From Calamus simplicifolius (Eukaryota; Streptophyta; Magnoliopsida; Arecales; Arecaceae): a DNA stretch of 64,000 nt. The stretch is from positions 2,167,990 to 2,231,989 of the forward strand of contig UESW01003900.1 of NCBI GenBank assembly GCA_900491605.1. The letters are read 5' to 3'. Shown in pieces: positions 11,306 through 21,955 of the stretch. Below the pieces are notes generated by a model that ran no database searches, was not told the DNA's origin, and worked only from the letters and a program-made list of their open reading frames with translations. Both the position numbers and the translations under genes were made by a program. Numbering within the stretch: the stretch's first letter is position 1; the number at the start of each line of letters is the position of its first letter.

Positions 11306-14300
11306 TTGCAGGAATGTCTTGTAGCCAAAAGATCAAAGAAAAAGTGGTACCTTGATAGTGGCTGCTCAAGACATATGACGGGTGACAAAGATGAATTCAT
11401 CACCCTGGAAGAAAAGAAAGGTGGAGTTGTGACGTTTGGCGATAACGGTAAAGGTCAAATTATGGGCCTTGGTAAAGTTCGCATAACTCCATCTATATTT
11501 ATTGATAATGTACTTTATGTTGATGGTTTAAAGCACAATTTAATTAGTATAAGCCAATTATGTGATAAGAACTTTAATGTTTCATTTAAATCTTCTATTT
11601 GCATAGTATCTAATTCCATTAATGATAGCATTGTTTTTACTGGTTATAGACATGGCAATGTGTACTTAGTTGACTTAGACAAATTATCTGAAAGTAGTCA
11701 TTGCCTAATTGCTGACAATGCTAAATGATATTGGTTGGTTGTGGCATCGTAGATTAGGTCATGCAAGCACACACCTTATTTCAAAACTAATTAAAATGGA
11801 TTTAGTTAAAGGTTTACCTAAAGTTAGATTTTGAAAATAACAAAATCTGTGATGCATGTCAATTTGGAAAACAAACTAGAAGTTCTTTCAAATCTAAAAA
11901 TGTTGTTTCAACTTCTAGGGCTTTAGAGCTACTTCACATGGACCTTTTCGGACCAACTAGAACCACAAGTCTAGGAGGAAAGAAATATGGTCTAGTGATT
12001 GTAGATGATTATTCTAGATATACTTGGGTAATGTTTTTAGCTCACAAAGATGAGACTTTCTCGATATTCTTGAAATTCTTCAAGAAAGTCACAAATGAGA
12101 AAAACACTACCATAGTATCTCTAAGAAGTGATCATGGAACTGAATTTGAAAATCACTTATTTGAAAGTTTTTGCTGAAAATGGAATTAATCATAATTTTT
12201 CAGCCCCTAGGACTCCACAACAAAACGGTGTAGTTGAAAGAAAAATAGGACCTTAGAAGACATGGCCCGTACCATGCTATGCGAAAGCAACCTACCAAAG
12301 TATTTTTGGGCGGAAGCTATTAACACAGCATGCTACATCTTAAATAGAGCTTTAATAAGACCAATATTAAAGAAAACACCTTATGAATTATGGAATGAAA
12401 GAAAACCAAATATAAAATACTTTCATGCATTTGGATGTAAATGTTTCATTCATAATAATGGTAAAAACAACTTAGGAAAATTTGATGCTAAATCTGATGA
12501 AGGAATTTTTCTAGGTTATTCAACAACTAGTAAAGCTTATAGAATCTTTAACAAGAAAACCTTAATAGTTGAAGAATCCATCATGTAGTTTTTGATGAAT
12601 CTTTAGCAACTGGATCTGAAAAGATTGATGATGAGGAAGATACAAACATAATTGAAAAAGATCTTGAAAAACTTAATATTGAAGTATCTTCTGATCATGA
12701 ACAAGAAGCTAAAGATGATGATTCACATAAGGACGATGATGTTAATATGATCATAATGATATAGATCTTCCAAGAGATTGGAGATATGCTCATAGTCATC
12801 CAAGGAATTGATTATAGGTGATCCATCTCAAGGAATAAGAACTAGATCATATATGAGAAATATTAGTAATCATCTTGCATTTGTCTCACAAATTGAACCT
12901 AAAACTATTGAAGAAGCTGAAAAAGATAATAATTGGATGATAGCAATGCAAGAAGAATTAAATCAATTTACTAGAAATAATGTTTGGACTTAGTGAAAGA
13001 CCTAAAAATCATTCAGTAATAGGATCAAAATGGGTTTTTAGAAATAAATTAGATGAAAATGGCATAGTAATTAGAAACAAAGCTAGATTAGTTGCAAAAG
13101 GATATAATCAAGAGAAGGTATTGATTTTGATGAAACCTTTGCACCTGTAGCTAGATTAGAAGCCATTAGATTATTACTTGCATTTGCATGTCATATGAAT
13201 TTTAACTTATTTCAAATGGATGTTAAAAGTGCATTTTTAAATGGTTTTATAAATGAAGAAGTTTATGTAGAACAACCACCAGGTTTTGAAGATCATGAAT
13301 TTTCAAATCACGTTTTAAATTGCACAAAGCTTTATATGGTTTGAAACAAGCACCTAGAGCTTGGTATGATAGACTAAGTAAATTCTTAATTGAAAATGAT
13401 TTTACAAGAGGAAATGTTGATAAAACATTATTTTTGAAAAGAAAAAATGAAGATTTACTTGTAGTACAAATATACGTGATGACATTATTTTTGGTGCTAC
13501 TAACGATCTCTATGTCAAGAATTTGCCAAGTTAATGCAGGGAGAATTCGAGATGAGCATGATGGGAGAACTCAACTTCTTCCTTGGACTTCAAATCAAAC
13601 AAAGCAAAGAGGGTATCTTTATCAACCAAACAAAGTACACAAGAGAGATTTTAAAGAAGTTTGGTATGGAATCAATGAAACCCCTCGGAACACCAATGAG
13701 TCCTTCATGCAAGCTGGACAAAGATGAAGAAGGTAAAAAGGTTGATCAAAAGTATTATCGAGGTATTATCGGATCCCTTCTTTATTTAACAGCAAGTAGA
13801 CCAGATATTATGTATGTTTATTTCAATCAGAACCTAAAGAATCACACTTAATAGCTGTTAAAAGAATACTAAGATACTTAAGTGGAACAAAAAATGTAGG
13901 TTTATGGTATTCTAGAGACTCCACATTAAATCTAATTGCATACTCAGATTCTGATTATGCCGGATGCAAGTTAGATAGAAAAAGCACAAGTGGTGCATGC
14001 CAATTTTTAGGAAGTAACTTAATCTCATGGTTTAGCAAAAAGCAAAATTTGGTTGCATTATCTACTGCGGAAGCAGAATATGTTGCAGCTGGAAGTTGCT
14101 GTGCTCAAATCCTATGGATTAAGAGACAACTTGAAGACTATGGTATCACACTTGATAAGACACCTATAAGATGTGATAATACAAGTGCAATAAATCTAAC
14201 TAAAAATTCAATTCAACATTCAAGAACAAAGCATATTGAAATAAGATATCACTTTATAAGAGAACATGTAGCCAATAATGAAATTTGTCTTGATTATGTG

Positions 14301-14401
14301 AATACTGTAGAACAACTTGCAATATATTAACAAAACCCTTAAGTGAAGAGAGATTTTGTTATCTTAGAGGAGAATTAGGAGTTTGTGATCCTTTGGAATA
14401 G
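11306..14401 (+). pseudogene. pol of element C (PR-IN-RT-RH), frameshifted
   Basis: Protease DSGCSRHMTGD at 11354 is intact, unlike B. Integrase zinc and core motifs (CDACQFGKQ, MDLFGPTRTTSLGG, SDHGTEF) are found at about 11740-12260, RT at about 12810-13530, and RNase H (STAEAEYVAAGSCCAQILWIKRQL) at 14049-14330. Breaks relative to B: near 11725, 12174, 12243, 12583, 12745, 12802, 12990, 13113, 13314, 13477 (inside the YVDD coding region), 13508, 13820 and 14322. Almost all are losses of one base, often in runs. Stop after GVCDPLE at 14399-14401. Confidence 0.9.
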
Positions 14402-14895
14402 TTTTATGAAACTCTTAAGGACATCTATCTAGATTTCATCATTTTCTTGAAAAATCTTGATATTTCAATAAGGAAATCCATCTAGATCTTGATTCATTGT
14501 TTCCCCAATTGCTAAAGAACATTAATCTATAATTTGATGATTAATTTGAATAGTTTCAAATTCTTGAAACTTAATTTTTTATCTCTGAAACTGTTAGAGT
14601 CGACTCTGACAGTTTGTGGAGTCGACACCTGAGTTTTTGATGTTCTGTCTGTGTGATTAGAGCCGACTCTGGCTTTTGTGGAGCCGACACTAATACGAGC
14701 GCTGACAGATTTTCTGGTTCGAAGCCGACACCCAGTTTTGGGAGTCGACTCTAAGTCGAGCTAGGTCAAAAATAAAAAGGCGGAGTCGACCCCCAATCAT
14801 TTCAATCGTCTCCTAATCCTATCCTAAGAACTCCAAAACCTTTCCAACTTCCCCAAATCTACTCAAAACCCTTGATTAACCTTCCAATCCTCTCA
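14402..14895 (+). other. Spacer between pol and extra ORF (element C)
   Basis: No gene. Palindrome-type repeats (TTAGAGTCGACTCT, GAGCCGACTC, GGGAGTCGACTC, GGAGTCGACCC) lie at 14594-14790, about 100-300 bp before the extra ORF, echoing the LTR U3 array. Confidence 0.65.
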
Positions 14896-16311
14896 ATGGC
14901 TCCTAAGAGGTGCGGATTCGTCGCTGGAGCATCCGTTCCAACGAAGAGACACACGGTTCGAAGGCAACCATCGCCTTCTTCCTCTTCGGCCACTCAAGAG
15001 GATTCTCCTCCTTCACCATCTTCACCAAAGGTTGACCATTTAGCTGGTAAGACCATTACCACTGGGAGAAAAGTAAACTTTGATTTATTTGAATCGGAAG
15101 GGTTCTCTATTGGAAGATATTTGAAGGAAATGGGATGGAAAAAATTTTGCTCACTTGATTTACCCACTTATCCTGCTTTAGTAAGAGAGTTTTATAACGG
15201 ATTAAGCAGAGGAGAAGGTGGTTTGATAAGCATTGTAAGAGGAACAAGAGTTACCATTACCTCGGAGATTTTTGGAAACCTATTAGAAATGCCCACTGTC
15301 GGATTGATGGAATATCAACATGAGGATAGGAGTGGGGCACTGACGAGGATGCTAGGGAGAGATGTGACTGAGTTTGAAGAAATCTTTGCAAATCAGTTGA
15401 ACCTAGAACTCAGACTATTGCATAATATCTGTGGTAGAATTTTATTTCCAAAAATAGGGAGATTCGAGTATGTCTCGGAGCGAGACGTTCTGTTGATGGA
15501 CTGCATTATAACTGGAAGGCCAGTCAATTTAGCTGGCATGATGATTGGTTACATGGCAGAGGCAGCTACAAAGAAAAGATCAACACTGCCATACGGTATG
15601 ATTCTGACACTAGTCTTTAGAAGCCAGGGTGTGCTCATTATGAAAAATGAACCTTTAAGAAAACTTAGACACACTGATTATTATAGCATTTCTACTATTC
15701 ATAGAATGGGCTTCAAGAAAGTTAATGGTGTTTGGATAAAGGGAGGAAGAGAGGAAAGAGCAGAGAGAGAAAGGGCAGAGGAAACCAGAGTAGAAGATAT
15801 CCCGGGACCATCCACTGAGGGACCTTATGTCCCAGATCCATCTATTGCGGGACCTTCTTCAGCTGGACCTTCAGAGGCCGGACCCAGTTCTATACCCTCA
15901 CCTCCACATCAGCCTATAATAAATTCAGGAAGATTCTCTGATGAGCAACTTGATCAGTTAAGAGGTTTGCTTGCTGAGTATGATAGCCAGAGATCTCAAG
16001 AAATTTCTAAGTTAAAAGAAGACTTTAATCTGCTGAAAGAAGAACTAAATTCGAGACTGGACATGCTATCCTTTACCTTAGGCAGTTCTGTTGAATCCTT
16101 TGGTGCTTAGCTTCAAAAGATCTTCGAAAGGATGGAAGGCATTGCCGATGGATCAGGATCGTATGTTCATGCAACGAGTCAATTGAAGAAGGATATTGAT
16201 CTTGCAGTCTCTCAAATCGAAGCCTGCCTTGAAAACTTTAAGAAATCTCAAAAAGATGATGTAATGGAGATAATAGGTCATCTGAAGAAAATTGTATTCA
16301 AACACATTTGA
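14896..16311 (+). pseudogene. Extra ORF (aORF) of element C: plant-transposon-protein-like domain plus coiled coil, one premature stop
   Basis: The best copy in the window: 471 codons from ATG 14896 (MAPKRCGFVAG) to TGA 16309-16311, with a single premature TAG at 16108-16110 where the A and B copies read GAA. Residues 1-60 are basic and Ser/Pro-rich. About 70-270 form a globular domain with YPALVREFYNGLSRGEGG, VRGTRVTITSEIFGNLLEMP, LLHNICGRILFPKIGRFEY and LPYGMILTLVFRSQGV. I relate this to the Putative plant transposon protein family (PF20167-like) from pattern, not from a search. A GPS-rich linker (about 290-335) and a coiled coil (about 345-460) follow. No signal peptide or membrane helix, so it is not a classical envelope protein although it sits where Sirevirus env-like genes sit. 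Function unknown. Confidence 0.85.
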
Positions 16312-17003
16312 CCTTGATTTTGAGTTTGATAGTTTGTACTTAGGAAGTTTTTGAATATCTAATGTATTTCTTTTTGAAATAAAAATGAATCAACTAATGT
16401 AATGGTTCTTGCTTATGAAATACAATTTCACTTTCTCAAATATTGATTGCTTGGATCCCTATGCTTTATTGAGTCTACAATTCTTATATATAACTTTCTT
16501 TATCTAATGCTCTCCTTATTTCTGATAACAAAAAAGGGGGAGAGATGGTTGAGATGGTTGAATAAAAGAAAGAAGGTTGTATGCAAAAAAAAAAAAAAAA
16601 AAAAGATTGAATATGAATATTGAATATGCAAAGACTTGAAAATTTTAATGAAGGGAGAAATGGTTATATATATGCATAAAGAAAGAAAGAGGAAGAATTA
16701 ATTGTTTACACAAAATGATTTGAAATGTTAATCTGTTAAAATTTGATGCTCATATACAGGGGGAGCTTAACAAAAAGCTCATTTGCAATTTTATACATTT
16801 GCAATTTTATACACATTAAGATTAAATATTCATAATTAATGGATTATATTGAACTCATGCACAATTTTAAAGTTTACATTGTACATTGGCATCAAAACCT
16901 AAATTACAAATGTTTAAAGTTCAAAATGACTATAATTCTTAGTTTGATTGAATTTTTGAATGCATATACTCAAAGTTTTTGTTATCATCAAAAAGGGGGA
17001 GAT
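16312..17003 (+). other. Non-coding 3' region and polypurine tracts of element C
   Basis: AT-rich with no ORF of note. A PPT-like purine run at 16530-16545, an A-rich run at 16586-16604, a GGGGGAGC motif near 16759, and the LTR-adjacent polypurine tract at 16990-17003. Confidence 0.75.
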
Positions 17004-18450
17004 TGTTGACCCAATTGATGATTTTGATGATTAACAAAACTATCTGAGTATAACTCTTGAAGGCTCTGATGATTTTGATTTAGTGTTTCAGATTATAAGA
17101 CTATTAAATGATCAAAATCAGGAGTCACACAGTGTTCTGGATCGAATCTAATGTCTAGGTAAGAATTGCAGACATTAGAGTCGACTCCGAGAATCATAGA
17201 GCCGACTCTGGAACTGGCACGGACTTTAGAGTCGACTCCGAGACTGTGAGAGTCGACTCTCACAGACGAAGCAGAAAGTCGATTTTTCTGGCTCCGACCT
17301 AGAGTCGACTCCGGGTAAGTTAGAGTCGACTCCGGAAAAGTATCTTGTCGACCCCAGAAAAGCCAGAGGCGACTCCAGAAATACAGTTTTGAAATGCCTC
17401 GAGCTAGAGCCGACTCCAGAAAAGTTAGAGTCGACTCCAACCCACCTGGAACGAAAAATCAAATTGCCAGATCAGCTCTAACGGTAATATTTCTATTTTA
17501 CCTTATTTCTAACGGATAATTTGATACAAGGTACACTCCAACGGATAGTTTTCTTCCAAAAACGGTGTAAAAGAAATCTATAAAAGGGAAGTCTATTATT
17601 CAAAAAAGTAGAAGAAAAATCTGAAAAATAAAGAGAGAAAATCTGAGATAGACAAATCCCATTTCAAAAATCCAAGAGCTTGAATCTTGAAAGGAAAACC
17701 TTCTAGCTCAAATCCACTCCACTCCAAAAAGCTCAAGAGGAATCCAAAGCGTTCAAAATCAAAGTCTTGGCGGATTTCCCATCTTGGAGAGAGGAGATTC
17801 ATTTCTTGCTTTTCAACTCTTCTCAACTATTTCAACTGTGAAGAATCGGAGCTGAGGCTTGATTCAATCCTGCAAGGAGAAGAAGAAAAGAAGAAAAGAA
17901 GAAAAGCTCAAAAGCCAACCTTTCTACAAATCAGGCTTTTCTAAACCTTGTTATTCTTAATTTGTGTATTTGCTCATTAAGGAGCTTTGTATTTCAAAAA
18001 TAATACTTATTTTTATTTGTGCCTAGTTCAATCTTGGGGATTGAACTAGAGGAGGTAGTTTTACCTCGGTTCAAGCTTGGTTAAGCTTGAGTTAGGGTTT
18101 TTGTGCTGGTGAGCTCTTGAAAACCAGCTGGGTTCGTTGTGCGCTCGAAAAAACAATAAGTTCGAGTTGTGAGCTTGTAAAATAACTCTGCTGTAATCTA
18201 GGGTGATTATAGTGTGGACCCAAGTGAATCTTGGGAGTGGACGTAGGTGTTGGATACACTGAACCACTATAAAATCTTTTGTGTTTACCGTGTTTCATTG
18301 TCTCTTTCTCTATCTCTATCTTATTCACTGCACTTTATAGTTACCTTGCATTTGCCATCATAAATCACAAGCAAACTATTTTAAAAAAAGGCTAATTTTT
18401 TAAAGAACCCAATTCACCCCCCCCCTCTTGGGTTGCCATCTAGGCCAACA
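17004..18450 (+). repeat. 3' LTR of element C
   Basis: Starts TGTTGACCC after AAAAAGGGGGAGAT and ends TAGGCCAACA before GAGGG. TATAAAAG at 17579-17586. Palindrome array at 17177-17440. Differences from the 5' LTR are few. Confidence 0.92.
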
Positions 18451-18455
18451 GAGGG
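18451..18455 (+). other. Target site duplication, right copy (GAGGG)
   Basis: GAGGG directly after the CA end of the 3' LTR of element C, followed by CTTCTCAATAGG, which continues the interrupted extra ORF of B in frame. Confidence 0.93.
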
Positions 18456-19625
18456 CTTCTCAATAGGAAGATGTTTAAAAGAAATGGGGTGGAAAAAGAT
18501 TTGTTCATTAGATATCCCCACTTATCCTGCCCTAGTGAGAGAATTTTACAATGATTTGAGTAGAGGAGAAGGCGGTTTAGTCAGTATTGTAAGAGGAACT
18601 AGAGTTGTAATAACTGCTAAAATCCTTGGAAATCTGTTGAAAATGCCCACAATTGGTATTATGGAATATCAGCATGATGATAGAAGTGGTGCATTGTCAA
18701 GAATGTTAGGGAGGGATGTAACCGAGTTTGAGGAAATTCTTGCTAATCAATTAAATCTGGAGCTAAGGTTACTGCACAACATATGTGGAAGAATTTTATT
18801 CCCCAAAATTGGTAGATTTGAGTACGTCTCGGAGCGAGACATTCTTTTGATGGATTGTATTATAACTGGAAGGCCAGTCAACCTAGCTGGCATGATGATT
18901 GGTTATATGGCAGAGGCTGCTACAAAGAAAAGATCTACACTGCCATATGGTATGGTTCTAACATTGATCTTTAGAAGCCAAGGTGTGCTAATTATGGATA
19001 ATGAACCCCTAAGGAAATTAAGGCACACTGACTATTATAGTATTTCTACTATTCATCGAATGGGCTTCAAGAAGTTAAATGGTATCTGGATGAAAGGAGG
19101 ACGAGAAGAAAGAGCTGAGAGAGATAGAACTGAAGAGGCCAGAGTAGAAGATATCCCTGGACCATCCACTGCGGGACCATCAGTCCCTGATCTATTTATT
19201 GCAGGACCATCTACAGCTGGACCTTCAGAAGCTGGACCGAGCACAGTTCCCTCTCCTCCACATCTGTCTGTTACTGTTTCTGGAAGATTCTCTGATGAGC
19301 AGATTGGTCAGTTGAGAGCCTTACTTGCTGAATATGATAGTCAGAGATCTCATGAGATTAATCAATTAAAAGAAGACTTCAATCAGCTAAAAGAAGAACT
19401 TAACTCGAGACTTGACATGATTTCCTTTTCCATAAGCAATTCTGTTGAATCCTTTGGTGCTGAACTTCACAAAATCTTTGAAAGGATGGAAGGCATTGCT
19501 GATGGCTCGGGATCTTATGTTCATGCAACTGGTCAACTGAAGAAGGATATTGACCTTGCAGTCTCACAGATTGAAGCTTGTCTTGAAAATTTTAAAAAAT
19601 CTCAAAAAGATGATGTAATGGAAAT
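18451..19625 (+). pseudogene. Extra ORF (aORF) of element B, C-terminal part, 3' end deleted
   Basis: Continues the 7892-8097 segment in frame (GFSIGRCLKEMGWKKICSLD) with no internal stop up to KDDVMEI, where the sequence jumps into mid-LTR at 19625. The last 13 residues or so (IGHLKKIVFKHI in A), the 3' non-coding region, the PPT and the first 520 bp or so of the LTR are missing. The domain, linker and coiled coil are as in element C. The frame then runs into LTR sequence to a stop at 19671. Confidence 0.88.
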
Positions 19626-20549
19626 TGCAAGGTACACTTCAACGGATAGTTTTCTTCCAAAAATGGTTTGAAAGAAATCTATAAAAAGGGAAGACTATCA
19701 TTCAAAAACAAGGACGGAAAAACAAAGAAGAAAAACGGAAATAGAGAAATCCCAATTCAAAAATCCGAAAAAGAGAGAGCCTGAATCTCAAGAGAAAAAA
19801 CCTTCTAGCTCAAATCCACTCCACTCCAAAAAGCTCAAGAGGAATCCAAGGCATTCAAATCAAAGTTTTGGTGGATTTCCCAAATTGGAGAAAGAGGATC
19901 AGTTTCTTGCTTTTTAATCCTTCTCAACTGCTTCAATTGTGAAGAATCGGAGCTGAGGCTTGATTCAATCTAGCAAGGAGAAGAAGAAAAGAAGAAAAGA
20001 AGAAAAGCTCAAAAGCCAACCAACTACAAATCAGGCTTTTCTAAACCTTGTTCATTTACTTGATTATTTGCTCATTGAGGAGCTGTGTACTTGAAAAATA
20101 ATATTTCTTTTGTTTGTGTCTAGTTCAATCTGAGGGATTGAACTAGTGAAGGTAGTCTTACCTCGGTACAAGCTTGGTATAGCTTGTGTTAGGGTTTTTG
20201 TGCTGGTGAGCCCGAAAAACCGGCGGGTTCGTTGTGATCCAGGGAAAACAACAAGTTTGAGTTGTAAGCTTGTAAAACAACTCGGCTGTAATCAAGGAAG
20301 ATTATAGTGTGGACCCAAGTGAATCTTGGGAGTGGACGTAGGTGTTAGATACACCGAACCACTATAAAATCTTTGTGTTTGCCGTGTCTCCTTTATCTCT
20401 ATCTCTATCTCTATCTTATTGATTGTATTTTATTTTTGCATCTGCATTCACTTTCACTCACACTAAGCAAACAAATATTTCAAAAGGTTTAAATTTTTTT
20501 TAAAGAACCCAATTCATCCCCCCCTCTTGGGTTGTCATCTGGGCCAACA
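19625..20549 (+). repeat. Truncated 3' LTR of element B
   Basis: Matches 2254-3179 of the shared LTR with few changes, from TTGCAAGGTACAC to GGGCCAACA. TATA box at 19680-19687 is kept, but U3 with the palindrome array is gone. Ends at the CA of 20549, followed by unrelated sequence. Confidence 0.9.
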
Positions 20550-20960
20550 CAAAGGTTGAATTCAGAAAGACGTTGCATGATGTGCCATAATTGCCGATAC
20601 AGTGTGCCATCATTTTAGCCTATCAGATAGGAGGGGCCTTTTTAGATTTCGATCAAGGGCGGCTAGTTGAATAACATGTGGTAGAGCCAAAGATCATGGC
20701 GCTTGAACCAAAAAGCCGTGGCTCGTAAGGTTTTCCACTAATGATGTCTTCTGCCTTTTCGTGCTGCAATTTAAAAGGGGGAGACCAGTGTCTTTCGCAA
20801 TCACATCTTTTCGAATCCTTGGCATTTTGCTCCCTTCTTAGAAGAAGTATCCTCAACTGAAGAAAGCCATGGCCTGCCCTATTTTCATCCATTCTGATGA
20901 GATGGAGCATCCAACTCGCATTGCCTATTCAGTATTAGATTTCTAGCAATTATCATTTAC
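20550..20960. other. Flank of element B, nothing recognised
   Basis: Medium-GC sequence with stop codons in all frames. It resembles the degraded coding DNA that follows, but I see no motif. Confidence 0.4.
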
Positions 20961-21900
20961 AAATTCTAGGTCTCGGACAGAGAGCTCCAGACCGATTGGA
21001 GTCCAGAGTTTTCTTCTACGAAGAGTGCTTCAAGGTAGACATCCACCTTCCCCTTCATCCGATGATCGAAGGGATAATAGAGTTCTAGGACATCTGCCCC
21101 ATGGCGGTAGCGCCAAATAGTTGGCTTTACATCGTGGGGTTTATCTCCATAGTGACGGCCATGGTGCCCTTGTTCCAGGTGTGCCACAACATCGTCTTCC
21201 TGAAGAACTCATGTTGGCCTTACATTGGACATTGGAGGTCCTTTAAAAGGGTTTTGGGGGTTCCATCCTTAATAAAAGGATGGAAGCCCCGCTTTTTTAT
21301 CGTCCGCTAGAGTGGTGGGTTCTGTTTCCTCAATCATGGAGGGAGTTCTCAAAAGGACCTAAATAGGGCTCCTCAGCTGTCGAAGCTTGAGGTCTAAGAC
21401 CTCAAGATTCTTTTTGGCAGCAAGGTGCTCTTAGTCGGAGTTCTTCTGACTAAAGATGCAATCTTCAACGCCGATCTCAATAGCATCAACCCTCAAGGTA
21501 AGTTTTATCTTCAATTTATTAAGCCTTGAATTTATCTCTCTATGCATGACTAACTATTTGAGTATTCTCTATTCTCAGCAACCAAGACAAACCTTGGGGC
21601 CCGAATGAGGGAGATGCTGAAGGGTAGCTCGGGCAAGAAAAAGGTTAGAAACGGTCTCGCTCGACCTAGCCGAGCCCTTCGAGGAAGAAGGCAAGGCTCG
21701 GCTCCTAAATCCCTCCGAGCAAGGGTGCTGAAGGAGGCTCGGGACCAAGCCTTGCTTTGATTTCAGCATCGAAGAAGAAGGCGCTGTTGGAGAAAATAAA
21801 GGATGCACCGACTCGAAAGGAGCCAGAAAGTAGCTGCCTATTCGAATTAGAGGACAGGACTTACCAAAAATTTTTGGAAGGTTAGTTGATTTCAAGTTTT
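20961..21900 (+). pseudogene. Relic of a putative gypsy-type plant transposon ORF (Transposase_28-like) with intron
   Basis: The + strand reads VDIHLPLHPMIEGIIEF, a stop, then DICPMAVAPNSWLYIVGFIS (about 21031-21150), which resembles the plant family whose members read FPLHPFIR..FLDFYGICPAQLTPNSWR (Transposase_28, putative gypsy-type transposon; from memory). Around 21400-21497 it reads ILFGSKVLLVGVL, then an intron-like GTAAGT...TTCTCAG (21498-21578), then a basic stretch (ARMREMLKGSSGKKK). Stops and frameshifts make it a relic. It may belong to the neighbouring gypsy material or be a separate insertion. Confidence 0.5.
21498..21578 (+). other. Intron-like segment inside the gypsy-type ORF relic
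   Basis: An 81-bp AT-rich stretch with GTAAGT at the left and a pyrimidine-rich ATTCTCAG at the right, between two more GC-rich coding-like blocks. Confidence 0.45.
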
Positions 21901-21955
21901 TAGCCAATGAACATTTTCATAGTGGTAGATTATTAGAAAACAAGGTTGGAGATTT

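Larger units (their letters stand above)
8098..18450 (+). mobile_element. Element C: near full-length Sirevirus-like Ty1/copia retrotransposon nested in element B
   Basis: About 10.35 kb with two LTRs (8098-9528, 17004-18450), a 5-bp target duplication GAGGG, tRNA-Met PBS, gag, pol, extra ORF and a polypurine tract in the proper order. The LTRs differ by few bases by eye, which indicates a recent insertion. Same family as A and B. Its gag and pol nevertheless carry a dozen or so small frame breaks, nearly all one-base losses, and the extra ORF has one nonsense codon. Confidence 0.93.
1732..20549 (+). mobile_element. Element B: Sirevirus-like Ty1/copia retrotransposon, split by element C and truncated at the 3' LTR
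   Basis: Order: LTR (1732-3179), PBS, gag (3241-4270), pol PR-IN-RT-RH (4277-7405), spacer, extra ORF (7892-8097 and 18451-19625) and a partial 3' LTR (19625-20549). Element C occupies 8098-18450. The PR-IN-RT-RH order defines Ty1/copia. The tRNA-Met PBS, the AAAAGGGGGAGAT polypurine tract, two CCHC knuckles in gag of this family and an ORF after pol point to the Sirevirus lineage. All reading frames are broken, so it is not autonomous. The flank after 20549 starts CAAAG; the matching left target duplicate would lie left of the window. Confidence 0.88.

Noticed and set aside
14896..16311. Envelope glycoprotein in the env position of a Sirevirus
   Set aside because: No signal peptide, no membrane helix, no furin-like site; the protein is basic, globular and coiled-coil.
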